Counted from the first letter of the stretch, positions 9,306 to 19,790 are shown. The stretch: 58,836 nt of DNA from Tritrichomonas foetus (GCA_001839685.1 MLAK01000739.1:10444-69279), one strand, 5' to 3'. Notes: a model not told the origin generated them from the letters alone. A program made the numbers and translations.

Positions 9306-11561
9306 TTATTTAAGTTCGTTTGATAAGTTCATGATATCTGAACGATTTAACAAATTGATGATAAAATTAAGCATTGGTTCAGTCCCAGAAACTTCATAGC
9401 ATTCTTCAATCAAGATCATTGTATCTTCATCATAATCTACAAAAGCTTTCATAGATTCCAAATTATCAATAATTTTGGTATTTGTAGCCATCGAAGAAGA
9501 AGAAGAAGAGTATACATTATTAATAGGTATTGTGATAAAACTAGAAGTTCCAAATGTTGTTGTAAATTTTGTTTGGAAATCAAGATCTTCATTTGAATGG
9601 TTAAACTTATCAATTGTTGATTCAACACCAAATTTCTCTTTGAAACAATCTTTTAATTTATTTAATTTATGAACTACTTTCGTTCGTTCTGTTATATCAG
9701 TTAATACAAGTGAATGTTTGACATCATCATAAGGCCAATATGTAAATTTTACTGTGGAATTTAAACACATTTCTAATACTTGGGAAAGATCATATGAATT
9801 TTTAGGTTTAAATCCAGAAAATCGAAAATCTTTCACTCGGAAATGAAGGTTTTGAAATACTTTGGAAATATTTTCTGAGCCAACCTGTTGGTTTGTTATA
9901 TCTAAATATTCCAAGTCTGGGTTATTTTCAACAAGGCTCACTATGTCCAATTGAGCTCCAAGTGAATGATTTTTCCTGGTGGAAATACTGAAACTGACTA
10001 AATTTGTTTTGCTCTTCATAATTTCATTCACATAATACAGAGAACTTTTTGAAAAAGAATTGTTAATGGAGAGTTCAACTAAATTTGACATTGATTCAAT
10101 GATCATTGTAACTAATGATAAAGTATCATTTTCATCAATTAATTCATTATCGTCCCAAATTAATGAAATAATATTACACAATTCTAATTGTTCGAATTTC
10201 ATGAAGAAATTTGACCAATTTGACTGCGATATATTAAGCCTTGATAAATTAACTCTCATTTGTTTTGATTTGCTTCTAGAAATAGCAGAGAAAATTATCA
10301 ACAATTCATTTGCACTTTCAAAAATGCACTCACTAAAGTCCAAATTAACAACATTATGAAAAGTTGAGAGTTGATTAAAACTTTTATTTTTATTGAAGTT
10401 ATTTCCGTGTAAATCAAGACTGACAAATCCAGTATCTACTGTTAATAATTTAGGCAGCAGTACATCTAAATTTAAATTACAATTTGTAACAGAAAATGTC
10501 TGTAAACACTTGGTTCTTAACACCCAGGAACAAGTGGCCAATTGAACCAAGAAGCTTGATAAAGAACTCTCTATGATATTATCCATATATAAATGCTCTA
10601 ATGTATGAAAGCAATTCGCAAAAAATAAAGCTTGAAACAAACTATCAAGAGTTTCCATGATAAAATTACATTTGAGAAATGTTAGCGTGGTAATTGAATT
10701 AGGATAATTTAGAAAACATGAGAAAAATTGAATACTTTCTAAACTAGAAAAATCGCAATTAATAAAATTATATTCAAAAGCTGGACATAATATAGAGTTA
10801 TCAAATACAAATTCATCTGATATTTTGTTGGAAAATGTAACATTGTTAAATGTTATCTCTTGGATTGAAGTAGAATTTTTAATAATGAAGAAAAATACTT
10901 TTTCAAAAACAGAGAATTTCTCATTTTTGAAAGTCAAAATTGATATTTCTTGTCCAAAACATACAGCAGTTGCTATTGGAGGAATAAATGGATTATTATA
11001 TGCTTTTTCTGTAAATTCTATTTCATTTTCAATGTTGCAAAGCATTTCATAGGTCACATAAAAAAAATCTTCGTTGATTTCACTATTTTTAAGATACATC
11101 GGTGATGATGCAATAAATCTACTTGCCAAATTAGATGTAAATTGGACAGGAATATATATTCTTTCAAAACTATCACGTATTTTTTCATCAAGATCAATAT
11201 TAAATCGTAAATTTTGATGCGAAAAAAGCATACTATAAATTGAATATATTGTTGCAGCAATTTGTAAACAACTAGGGTGTTGAAAAGAGAATTCATCATT
11301 TTGGGATGTAATTTTTATGCTTTTTTCAACGATTGTCATTGATGATAACTCAATGAATGGGATATGATGTGACACAATATATGTTCTCTGAATCTTTCGC
11401 ATTTTCAACAAAAAAATCCCACCAATACTGACTATTAAATTCCTTTCTTTTGTAGTACTCTTTTGATTGAGTTTTTGCACTTTTTCATTTATATAAATCT
11501 CCTTTGGAAAGAGTTTTAGATATACTGAGCTATTGAGAATAGCATCATTGTTTTTCTTCAT
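9306..11561 (-). CDS. PH-like plus leucine-rich repeat protein, CARMIL-like
   Basis: 751 aa from the first ATG (11559-11561); the frame upstream continues only one codon to a TTG. Residues ~38-115 read like the N-terminal PH domain of CARMIL proteins: a strand-rich segment with a conserved hydrophobic pattern ending in a helix that contains A-x-x-IYS-IYS. From ~230 to ~620 there are irregular leucine-rich repeats (LDLHGNNF, LDFSEC, LSINNSF, LEYLDITNQ). A short Ser run and an acidic tail follow. CARMIL proteins bind actin capping protein and regulate actin assembly at membranes. I do not see a clear capping-protein-binding motif, so the assignment rests on architecture. TTCATAA lies close upstream of the ATG. 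Confidence 0.65.
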   Translation of the reverse strand: MKKNNDAILNSSVYLKLFPKEIYINEKVQKLNQKSTTKERNLIVSIGGIFLLKMRKIQRTYIVSHHIPFIELSSMTIVEKSIKITSQNDEFSFQHPSCLQIAATIYSIYSMLFSHQNLRFNIDLDEKIRDSFERIYIPVQFTSNLASRFIASSPMYLKNSEINEDFFYVTYEMLCNIENEIEFTEKAYNNPFIPPIATAVCFGQEISILTFKNEKFSVFEKVFFFIIKNSTSIQEITFNNVTFSNKISDEFVFDNSILCPAFEYNFINCDFSSLESIQFFSCFLNYPNSITTLTFLKCNFIMETLDSLFQALFFANCFHTLEHLYMDNIIESSLSSFLVQLATCSWVLRTKCLQTFSVTNCNLNLDVLLPKLLTVDTGFVSLDLHGNNFNKNKSFNQLSTFHNVVNLDFSECIFESANELLIIFSAISRSKSKQMRVNLSRLNISQSNWSNFFMKFEQLELCNIISLIWDDNELIDENDTLSLVTMIIESMSNLVELSINNSFSKSSLYYVNEIMKSKTNLVSFSISTRKNHSLGAQLDIVSLVENNPDLEYLDITNQQVGSENISKVFQNLHFRVKDFRFSGFKPKNSYDLSQVLEMCLNSTVKFTYWPYDDVKHSLVLTDITERTKVVHKLNKLKDCFKEKFGVESTIDKFNHSNEDLDFQTKFTTTFGTSSFITIPINNVYSSSSSSMATNTKIIDNLESMKAFVDYDEDTMILIEECYEVSGTEPMLNFIINLLNRSDIMNLSNELK

Positions 11562-11849
11562 CAAGAGTTATGAATTTTTTTTTTTTGTGATGTATTCAAA
11601 TTTGAATCACCCAAAAATAATGATGCTTTTTCGATATGATCTAAAATTATCATTTCATCATTAGATCCATTGATATCTTGTTCTCTGAGAAGTATGACAA
11701 GCATAACATATGCCTCAAATTTTTTTTCAAAAATTTATCTTCAATTTTTCAAAATGTTTGAAAGTATGAGTAGAGCATGTATTAATAAACTTTCAAGTCT
11801 GATCAAGAAATAAAAGCTAAAATAAATAATATTTAAGTTTAACAAATAA

Positions 11850-13232
11850 TTATTCACCTTTTTCGAAAAGGGATCCAAAGAATTCCACCCGTGATATTGC
11901 GAAAACATTGGAGTTACACCAATTTGGTCCTATCATTCTGATTCTTACATACCTTCCTTTAATATGTCTATCAATCCTATACACCACAACGTTTCCAGGA
12001 TTGTCTAAAGTCACATTATTAATTTCCCTCATGACTTCTTCAAAATGTATATTATCTTCGGAAACTTCTATTACCCAGCTCCTTAAGTGATCCATATGTG
12101 CTGGCCTGTGATGAGTCATGAGTGTGTAACAACGTGGAACAATTCTTCTTTCTTTAAAATCAAACTTGATCCATTGATTTGGCATATTGTCTGAAACAAA
12201 AACACTTTGTGCCTCATCAACCAAATGGAAAAGCGAAGCTTCATTATTTTGACTTGAAGCTGTAATTTCGATCATTCCAGTTTCTGCAATGTTTCGTTGA
12301 GAATTTTTCACTTGTGTTAAATAAAAGAAAACACCACTCCATGGATTTCTATTATTAAAATCAATATTTAGGATCCGAAGATTTTGCTGCTTTTTTCTTG
12401 CTTCTTCAGCTTCTTTTTCAGCAGCTACTTTGACTTTTGGATCAACATAATATCTTTTACTTTTTTCACTTACTTTCGTAGTTTCTGTATTCGACTTTTT
12501 GTTATCTAGACAAAGTTTAATGATGGAATTCCAAATTGGATAATTTACTTCATCTAATGAAATCCGATTAAAGAATTTGGTGAGTGAATCTTTCGAAAGA
12601 GCGTTTAAATCAACATATTCAAAAAGTGAGGAATAAACTGAACCTTCTTTCGAAATCTTCTCAATGATGAAATTGAAAAGCCATTCTTCACTTGAAATGC
12701 AAAGTTTGGGGTGTCCAAAAACAGCAGAAAGAACATCAATAGTCAGATTTTCTTTGGATAACTGGTCTTCTAATGCATAAACATGGGATGAAATAAATTC
12801 AATTTCTTGATTTATTGACAAATTTATTTGAAGTCTGAGTTTTAATTGTGTTATAACATTAGAAATGGTTGTTTTATCTTTTTTATTTGATGTATTGATG
12901 AAATGATCAGAAAACTCGGAATTTCCAAGCATTTTATAATAATATTGTAACGATTTTATGTTCTTTTCAGTGATTTTTATCGTTTCAAACTTTCCTGTTT
13001 TTAGAATTAAATCAAAATAAGAGGTATTATAGTTTGGATCATGCGGAATAACATATGAATCAACTGAAGAATCAGTTTGTCGAATTTTTCGAACATTTGG
13101 GGAAACCATCTCAGCAATTATTATATTGCATTGAAAAGGCTGATCACCGATAAAAAATGTAAAATCTTGATCATAACTATTGAAATTTAGTTTCGAATCT
13201 AGATCTTCTCTTGAAAGAGAGAAATCACTCAT
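11850..13232 (-). CDS. BTB-like/BACK-like protein with C-terminal F5/8C (discoidin) domain
   Basis: 460 aa. Residues ~22-105 resemble a divergent BTB domain (FTFFIGDQPFQC at its start). Residues ~140-240 are helical in the place of a BACK domain. A Lys/Glu-rich linker lies at ~262-285. Residues ~290-455 form an F5/8 type C (discoidin) domain: PWSGVFFYL, later W-IKFDFKERRI-P, LRSWVIEVS-D, and a final YVRIRMIG plus I-RVEFFG strand. This combination is a large expanded family in trichomonads; in other eukaryotes BTB-BACK proteins often act as cullin adaptors. The ligand of the discoidin domain is unknown. There is no signal peptide, so the protein is probably intracellular. Confidence 0.8.
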   Translation of the reverse strand: MSDFSLSREDLDSKLNFNSYDQDFTFFIGDQPFQCNIIIAEMVSPNVRKIRQTDSSVDSYVIPHDPNYNTSYFDLILKTGKFETIKITEKNIKSLQYYYKMLGNSEFSDHFINTSNKKDKTTISNVITQLKLRLQINLSINQEIEFISSHVYALEDQLSKENLTIDVLSAVFGHPKLCISSEEWLFNFIIEKISKEGSVYSSLFEYVDLNALSKDSLTKFFNRISLDEVNYPIWNSIIKLCLDNKKSNTETTKVSEKSKRYYVDPKVKVAAEKEAEEARKKQQNLRILNIDFNNRNPWSGVFFYLTQVKNSQRNIAETGMIEITASSQNNEASLFHLVDEAQSVFVSDNMPNQWIKFDFKERRIVPRCYTLMTHHRPAHMDHLRSWVIEVSEDNIHFEEVMREINNVTLDNPGNVVVYRIDRHIKGRYVRIRMIGPNWCNSNVFAISRVEFFGSLFEKGE

Positions 13233-13311
13233 CAGATATTATAATGTCGTAGAATTATTTTGAAAAAGTACATATGGCATATTTTTTTTTGTATAATTCT
13301 AGAAGGTACCA

Positions 13312-13320
13312 GACCAAATA
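13312..13320 (+). promoter_or_regulatory. Orphan GACCAAATA box on plus strand
   Basis: Perfect GACCAAATA on the plus strand, 18 bases before an ATG at 13338 that opens an 11-codon frame only. No plus-strand gene follows, so it may be chance or may drive a noncoding antisense transcript. Confidence 0.2.
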
Positions 13321-13322
13321 TA

Positions 13323-13754
13323 TCAGCACCTATCGTTATGGTGAATATTTTGACTGTTTCTAATGAAAGATAATTTTATAAAATTCATTATTTGATTCTT
13401 ATATATTATAATAATATATTTTGTCCTCAATTCTTTATCACTACCATTTCTGTTTTCATCTGGTTTTGACGCTTTCATTTCGACAAATCTTGAATATTGT
13501 TTTTTTGTCCAGTTCTCGAATTTGAGCAAAAAGTTTTCCTTATAACTCAAGCAAACATTATAGTACTCATAGAAGAGAATATACACAAAAACTAAAAGAA
13601 ATTCTTCTTTTGAGTTTTGAGATAACGATTCTTTTTTTCTTGAAAACACAAATGGCAAAGTTTCTGCACAGATTGTAATATTGTAGAAGAAGAAATTTCT
13701 CAGTAATTGATCAAAATTGTCTTTGGGAAAGTGAGTGAGAATAAAAAAGTTCAT
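13323..13754 (-). CDS. Small hypothetical protein, 143 aa
   Basis: An ATG-initiated frame fills the gap between two minus-strand genes, starting 46 bases after the stop of the beta-barrel candidate. At this base composition a 144-codon open frame is unlikely by chance (my rough estimate is of the order of one in a hundred per window). The N-terminal half is hydrophobic and aromatic (F, Y, L, V), with one long hydrophobic stretch around LLVFVYILFYEYY that could be a membrane segment. The C-terminal half is Lys/Asn-rich and charged. I recognise no family. It could be a real small protein, a fragment of an older gene, or a chance frame. Confidence 0.4.
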   Translation of the reverse strand: MNFFILTHFPKDNFDQLLRNFFFYNITICAETLPFVFSRKKESLSQNSKEEFLLVFVYILFYEYYNVCLSYKENFLLKFENWTKKQYSRFVEMKASKPDENRNGSDKELRTKYIIIIYKNQIMNFIKLSFIRNSQNIHHNDRC

Positions 13755-13800
13755 AAATATATGATTTTACTAAAATTCTATAAAATAAAGATTAAAATAT

Positions 13801-14874
13801 TCAATCATAAACAATTTCGAATCCTATTGCATAATTTTTTGTTTCATGTTCATATTTTGCTGAAGTTTTGACTTTTTGTCTTTTTTCTGGAATTTTCACA
13901 CTTGTAAAGATGTTAAATACACCAGCATTCATTTCGGTCTTCAATTTTGTGTTTCCTGTTTTATTTTTAATTCCAGCAAAAACGTCTGATGGCTTTTTCA
14001 CACCCTTTAAAGTTGAAAACACGAATAATTCTGTGTTTTTAAGCATCATCATTCGATATTTGGCGCCAATGAGGGACCTTACAGTTGTTGGTGTAGAATA
14101 CATTCTATTTATTGTTCCACCAGTGAAAACTTTCAAGTTGAATATTTGAATGCTAAATTTGCTCGCCAAAATGCAAGAGAGCAAACTTTTGCTTGTGAAA
14201 CTATATGACAAGTTACATGAAAACGGATTACCTTTGAATTCCATGAAAATACCTGTTGTTGAGTTCTTCGAAATAAATTCTACATAACTTCCAATCAAAA
14301 AATTATTTCTTTTTAATTGAATCATCAAAGAAATTGGAAGTGGATAGGAAAATGAGCTTAGCATTTGATGTCCATTTGGAAATGCTTGAGCATGGTTAAA
14401 GAAAAATGATTTATTTGTTAAAATCATCACTTCTTCAATTTTGTTCTTTTTTATCATTTCATTCAATTTTTGAGATCGATCAAAATTTTCATCTTTTCCT
14501 GTGTTTTGTTTTTGTTTATCATTTTCTTCACGCAATATTCTGCGTATTTGACTGAAATCATTTTTGATTGATACTCTGAATCCATTTCGAGGTGTTTGGA
14601 CTTCAATTTCAACTTTTTGTGGATTTTTCACCAAATTTTTCGGGAAGAACCTGAATGAGGTTGAAAAACCGTCCAAATGCTTTCCGACACAAACAGAAAA
14701 ATGATCGTTCACACCAACAGAAAAACTGTCAGATGAAACTGCACAATTATATTTTGGATTTCTGAATTTGACATGAAAAGTCCCGGGGTCGAATATATTT
14801 GATTCATCGACTTTAAATCTGTCATGAACAGTCGTATGGAAATATTTGCCGTGTCTGGGAAGTAAAAAACTCAT
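13801..14874 (-). CDS. Beta-barrel candidate, hydrogenosomal outer-membrane porin/Tom40-like
   Basis: 357 aa. Most of the sequence alternates hydrophobic and polar residues in short strands separated by Gly/Asn/Lys turns (for example residues ~25-90 and ~190-350), with no transmembrane helix and no signal peptide. The last residues, YAIGFEIVYD, fit the core of the mitochondrial beta-signal (G-x-x-hydrophobic-x-hydrophobic) used by the sorting machinery. A charged, Lys/Glu-rich insertion lies at ~115-150. Length and build fit the eukaryotic porin superfamily (VDAC, Tom40 and divergent hydrogenosomal barrels of trichomonads). I could not identify a subfamily. A soluble beta-rich protein remains possible. 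GACCATTTAT lies ~85 bases upstream. Confidence 0.5.
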   Translation of the reverse strand: MSFLLPRHGKYFHTTVHDRFKVDESNIFDPGTFHVKFRNPKYNCAVSSDSFSVGVNDHFSVCVGKHLDGFSTSFRFFPKNLVKNPQKVEIEVQTPRNGFRVSIKNDFSQIRRILREENDKQKQNTGKDENFDRSQKLNEMIKKNKIEEVMILTNKSFFFNHAQAFPNGHQMLSSFSYPLPISLMIQLKRNNFLIGSYVEFISKNSTTGIFMEFKGNPFSCNLSYSFTSKSLLSCILASKFSIQIFNLKVFTGGTINRMYSTPTTVRSLIGAKYRMMMLKNTELFVFSTLKGVKKPSDVFAGIKNKTGNTKLKTEMNAGVFNIFTSVKIPEKRQKVKTSAKYEHETKNYAIGFEIVYD

Positions 14875-14958
14875 TCTTTTTACTTTTTAACTGAGACGAT
14901 TAAAATGCTCTCAAATATATTATCAAATATGTTGTAAACCATTCTATTTTTTCTATTT

Positions 14959-14968
14959 ATAAATGGTC
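14959..14968 (-). promoter_or_regulatory. GACCATTTAT box
   Basis: Minus-strand GACCATTTAT ~85 bases before the ATG at 14874, a looser relative of the GACCAAATA box. A second ACCATTTATC lies just further upstream. Confidence 0.25.
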
Positions 14969-15136
14969 AAAATATCTAAATAATTTTTCTATTGATAAAT
15001 GGTTCCAATAAATGGAAAGTACGACTTGAGAAAGGTTAAATACAAAACCTTATTATTTTCATTCAAAAAAACATTCCATTTGTTGGAATCAGTTTAACAA
15101 TAAATAAATAAAATGGTAATGTGCATATCAAACAAT

Positions 15137-18100
15137 TTATTTATCTTTGGCTCTCATTACAATTGTTGGAAGTGATTTCACAATTGCAGCGGCCATTTTC
15201 TTCCTCATTAATTGTGAGATGTTTTCTTTTGATCCATAAAAATCATCAATTTGTATAGGTTCAATTGATAATTCTCGATCTTCAATATATTTCAAAATCG
15301 AATTATCAGTAAGATAGCTCATTCTTATCTTCATTTCAGAAATTTCAATCTTCTTATAGAATCCAGGATTCTTTTGAGTGGTTTTATTGTATAAAGATTT
15401 CATTGAATTGTCTTTGGTAATGAATGATTCTTTATTTTGAACAAATTCTTTATAAATCCTTTCTAAGTCGAAAATATTATATTCAGCCAATTCTTTAAAG
15501 TTATCAGAAAGAGTTAGAATTAGATTGGATGTTATATTGCAAACAATTGGTTGAATCATCATTTTAATGTTATCAAAGCCCTTCATTGCTTTTTTATGTT
15601 TATAAAGAACGATTTCCAGAATTGGATGGAGCTTTAAGTTCTGATAGTTTTCTCTATCTTGATAAAGAGAAGATAAAGTTGTTAATGTTTTCTGGTATTT
15701 AGAAAGGTTTTTATGTTCTGCAATCATTTCATTTGTGATTAATTCATTTATTATTTCCAAGTTACCAACTGTTAAATTATCAGTAATTGATCCATCTTCG
15801 TCTAGAATATGTTCAAAATAAATCAAATTGGATGTCAGCGTCGAAATCTTTTTATTTTCTCTTTGTCCTTCAGATCCAATCAAACCAATGTTAATGTTTC
15901 CTGTAACATCAAGAGTATAATGACAATAGAATTTGTTGGTTTCATTTATATTATTTTCCAAAGCATTATTTTGTTTATTAACCCTTTTTTGAGAATTTTG
16001 TGAAGTATTCTTTTTGGATAAATCATTTTTAGATAATTCATCTTGTGAAAGATGAAAATCAAAATCGAATTCATCTTCAAACTTATCAATCTTTTCAAAT
16101 TGCTCGGTTTCTAAAAGCTGTATTAATTTGTTCTTTGTAATTCTAGTTTGCTGGAATTGAATAATTTCTTCTAATTTTGGAATGTTTGGTAAAAAATAGG
16201 TCGTGAGTGCATTAATAACTTTTGATTGAATATTCATTTCGAGGCCTTGATAAAGCTCACCAAATAAAAAGATTCGATCACCACATGTAGCAAAATTCAC
16301 TTTCATTCCCAAAACTTTTAAGAGTGGCAAATTGATATCAGATAATGCTTGAACAATAAATTCATCGAAATTCATTATTGAGAAATGACCATTCATCTTT
16401 GATGATTTTCTGTTCTCTATAATTAATTCATTAAAAGTCAAAGATGGTGGAATTGTGATATCTTTATGTATAATTTGAATTCTAGTATTTGAAATAATAA
16501 AAGAGAAGTATGGAGTGTCAAAAATATTCATTATATTTTCTAAACTACTTTTAGGTGAAATTTTTGCTACTTTATTAAATCTCTTTTTATTTGGCATATT
16601 GTTAGCAACAAACAACTTCATAAAGATGCTTAAGAGCATGATATTAAATATATCCATTTCCAGATTATTTAATTTCATTGTTGTGATACTTTGATTTATA
16701 CTTCCAGATAATAATTTCAAATCAATAATACTTAGAATTTCATTGTCAGATCCATAAAATATAACATTAATTTGTTTAATAGAAAAATCGGTGATTTCAT
16801 CCATTTTTTCAGCTTTTATTTGGCTTACGTTTACATTAATGATATGTTTTCTAAAAATGATTAAAATTGTTGGTAATGAAAATTCTTCTATTCTGGCATT
16901 AATTATAAACCTAGTTTTTGGATTCTTTCTAAAAAGTTGTTTGATATTTCGAAAAGCAAATTTATTTTCACTCAGAAAATTATCAATTAAAAGCTGAATA
17001 TAATCGAAATAAACAACAATAGAAGATGTCTCATTCTTCTCTTCTTGATTTCCTTCAGTATCTGTCTGGTAATTAAACTTTAATCTGATGTTGAAAGTCA
17101 TTAAATGTGATCTGATTTTATAATATGGATCAATATCATCATCAAGCATATTGTGTGAATTGACCTCGAGGAACGATGAAATATTTTCTATCATACTTAA
17201 ATTATTATTATTTTGAGATGTTATTTTCATATCAATTTTTAAGGAAGGAATTTTAATGAATAAAACATCTTTGTTGATGAGAGTTGGATTTGTTTTCATT
17301 AATTTGGAGTTTTTCGGTAGATAAATTTTAATATTATCAAAAGTTGATGAATATGTTAATGGATAAAGTTTAAATTTGAAGTTGTTAATTAAAATGCTCA
17401 TCAAAATGCTTTTTGGCTCTGATAATTTGGATGTGTACAGTTTATTTATATCAGAAACAATATTCAATCTTAGTTTTCGAATATGAAACTCGCCAATAAT
17501 TAAAGTAGTCAGCCTTAGTTGATCAAAGAATGAAACTTTAGGAAACTTTATTAATTTTTGTGTTAATTTGTTGGAAATAAGCTGAGAATCTGCTACATAA
17601 GTAAAAATACTTGGAATTATGTTGATTATCCATTTATCATATTTCATTCGAAAATCATTTGCTATAACTAGTGATTGAACTGAATTCATTGGAATCCGAA
17701 CCTTTTCATTTTCAAAAGTGATTTCATTATAAAAGATATCTTTTATCTCTTTAGGTAGACGATCTAATAAGAAAAGCTCTGTTTCAATAAGAAAATCATT
17801 CACTGAACTTAGTTCAAATTTAGAGTGAGGTAATCCAATATTTGCAAAAAGATTCGAAGTTTTTGATTGATAAATAACTTTTAATGCTGTCATTTTTAAT
17901 ATTTCAGAATTTTCCTCTGTCAAATCAAATTCTTCCATGATCTTTTCATATGTTTCCTTTTTTCCCTTAAAGCATAATCCATCAGCGCTTACTTTCATAT
18001 CTCTAAATGAAAAAACTGCAAATATTTCATTTTCTGAATAGATTTTATTGTTTTCCTTTTGAGTTTCAGTGGATAATTTCTTCATTAAATTCTTATACAC

Positions 18101-19753
18101 AGAAAATAGCTGTTGAATTCGTTTAAATTCATCTTCTTGAATTGCGATGTTTTGAAGTAAACTTTTCACATAATTGGATTTTAGAACCTTTTCAGTTAAT
18201 TCATTATTTAAAACATTAACTTTAAAATCTGTAAAAGATGCTTGAATTTTCATTGGGGTTGGATAAGAAAAATCATTTTGCCTGTATAGGGGACCTTTAA
18301 TAATTTCTATTAAATAAGAGAAAGACTTTGTTACTGTTTTGAAATAAGATAACAAATAAAGTGTAGGAGATAAATACACAGAAGCTTTTTCTCCATTGAT
18401 GATGAAAGATAATGAATTTTCAAAAACAATTTTGGAATTTTTCATATTTGCGAGATTATAAAATCTTTTGTTATCATGATTATATATATTAACAGATCCA
18501 TATTGGATAAACATTTCATTTCCATTTGATAACTTCACACCATTGGGAAGCTTTATATCAAATTTATGATTATCTGAAACATGTAACATAATAGAAATAC
18601 TGTCAATATTGAGTAAAATTGGAATGTTGATTTGTTTAGGTGTTTTTTTATTTCCTTTATAAACTAATTGAATCAATAAAGCATAATTTAGTAAGAAGGG
18701 ATAACATAATTCGCAATTAATTGAATGAATATGAACCAAATTATGATTGTAATCAATTTTTGGAATATGAAGAATAATTCTTGATTGATCCGCTGCACTA
18801 ATATTTGATAGTGAAATATTGTTCAAACATCCGATTATGCTTTCAATTGAGATTTCTAAAAATGGGATCTCAGGATCTAATATGGGATATTTTATTTCTA
18901 TTGGACAGAAATTAATAGAACATAAAGATTCATTTGGGAAATTTTTATTAGAAATAAAAATTTGATCAATTTGAATCATTGAAACACCATTTTGAACTGT
19001 TAGATTAAATGCTTTAGTATTTTCTTTCTTGTCGAATGAGGAATTTCCAATTTGAAAAGAAACGTTGTTAAGATTGAAAGAGAATATGAGTTTGAGAATG
19101 TTAATATCTGCATTAATAGAAAATCCAATTTTAGGAAGAACAATCAAATTCATATTTTGAGTTTGATTTGAAACTGAAATCTTGGTGATGAGAAATTCAT
19201 CAAAAATATTGGTTTTAGTCTTTTTGTATAGCTGAGTAATGCTTTTTATTGTCAAAAAATAATCCCCGATTTGAATTTCAATGTCATGAATATCAATTCC
19301 AAAACGGCGAATTAAAAATGGTAAAAAATATAAAGCAACACGCTTCAATATCCAAGAATGAAGCGTAGTTTTTTTCATTGTCTGATTTTTCTTTTGAGAA
19401 TCACTTATAATATTTTCTGAATCTTTATTTGTAATCTTTTCATTATTATCTCCCTTTTTGACTGGTATTTCAGGAATTTTCACAATCATTTTTGTGAAGC
19501 GAAGCATGAACAACGGTTGAGATGAGAAATCAAACAGAGACAATAAATTTATAATAAATTTAAAATTGGTCATGTCAAAATAAAGTTGCTCACTTTCACA
19601 TTCCAAATGATCGATAGAAAATATTGACTTCCCCATTGTTAAATTTACTGAAGAAAAACATTTTTTTAACACATGTGGTACAATCTTTCTGAATACAAAG
19701 TATCCTATCAAATAGATCAGAAAGAATAGAAGCAAAAGTACTAAAAACAACAT
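15137..19753 (-). CDS. Candidate bridge-like lipid transfer protein (BLTP2/Fmp27/Hobbit-type)
   Basis: 1538 aa. Residues 1-22 form one hydrophobic helix (MLFLVLLLLFFLIYLIGYFV), followed at once by RKIVPHVLKK and then a very long region of alternating beta-strands with no other membrane helix. N-terminal anchoring followed by continuous amphipathic strands is the build of RBG or bridge-like lipid transfer proteins (BLTP1, BLTP2/Hobbit/Fmp27, VPS13), which span membrane contact sites and carry bulk lipid. The start of the soluble part (G-K-S-IFSIDHLE, then a basic short strand and MIVKIPEIPV) resembles the chorein-like start of BLTP2. The length is below that of animal and yeast members (usually above 2000), so this would be a short form. 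The assignment rests on architecture, not on a diagnostic motif. Confidence 0.5.
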   Translation of the reverse strand: MLFLVLLLLFFLIYLIGYFVFRKIVPHVLKKCFSSVNLTMGKSIFSIDHLECESEQLYFDMTNFKFIINLLSLFDFSSQPLFMLRFTKMIVKIPEIPVKKGDNNEKITNKDSENIISDSQKKNQTMKKTTLHSWILKRVALYFLPFLIRRFGIDIHDIEIQIGDYFLTIKSITQLYKKTKTNIFDEFLITKISVSNQTQNMNLIVLPKIGFSINADINILKLIFSFNLNNVSFQIGNSSFDKKENTKAFNLTVQNGVSMIQIDQIFISNKNFPNESLCSINFCPIEIKYPILDPEIPFLEISIESIIGCLNNISLSNISAADQSRIILHIPKIDYNHNLVHIHSINCELCYPFLLNYALLIQLVYKGNKKTPKQINIPILLNIDSISIMLHVSDNHKFDIKLPNGVKLSNGNEMFIQYGSVNIYNHDNKRFYNLANMKNSKIVFENSLSFIINGEKASVYLSPTLYLLSYFKTVTKSFSYLIEIIKGPLYRQNDFSYPTPMKIQASFTDFKVNVLNNELTEKVLKSNYVKSLLQNIAIQEDEFKRIQQLFSVYKNLMKKLSTETQKENNKIYSENEIFAVFSFRDMKVSADGLCFKGKKETYEKIMEEFDLTEENSEILKMTALKVIYQSKTSNLFANIGLPHSKFELSSVNDFLIETELFLLDRLPKEIKDIFYNEITFENEKVRIPMNSVQSLVIANDFRMKYDKWIINIIPSIFTYVADSQLISNKLTQKLIKFPKVSFFDQLRLTTLIIGEFHIRKLRLNIVSDINKLYTSKLSEPKSILMSILINNFKFKLYPLTYSSTFDNIKIYLPKNSKLMKTNPTLINKDVLFIKIPSLKIDMKITSQNNNNLSMIENISSFLEVNSHNMLDDDIDPYYKIRSHLMTFNIRLKFNYQTDTEGNQEEKNETSSIVVYFDYIQLLIDNFLSENKFAFRNIKQLFRKNPKTRFIINARIEEFSLPTILIIFRKHIINVNVSQIKAEKMDEITDFSIKQINVIFYGSDNEILSIIDLKLLSGSINQSITTMKLNNLEMDIFNIMLLSIFMKLFVANNMPNKKRFNKVAKISPKSSLENIMNIFDTPYFSFIISNTRIQIIHKDITIPPSLTFNELIIENRKSSKMNGHFSIMNFDEFIVQALSDINLPLLKVLGMKVNFATCGDRIFLFGELYQGLEMNIQSKVINALTTYFLPNIPKLEEIIQFQQTRITKNKLIQLLETEQFEKIDKFEDEFDFDFHLSQDELSKNDLSKKNTSQNSQKRVNKQNNALENNINETNKFYCHYTLDVTGNINIGLIGSEGQRENKKISTLTSNLIYFEHILDEDGSITDNLTVGNLEIINELITNEMIAEHKNLSKYQKTLTTLSSLYQDRENYQNLKLHPILEIVLYKHKKAMKGFDNIKMMIQPIVCNITSNLILTLSDNFKELAEYNIFDLERIYKEFVQNKESFITKDNSMKSLYNKTTQKNPGFYKKIEISEMKIRMSYLTDNSILKYIEDRELSIEPIQIDDFYGSKENISQLMRKKMAAAIVKSLPTIVMRAKDK

Positions 19754-19790
19754 GTCATAATATGATCATAGACAATTTTTTTTCTATGTA

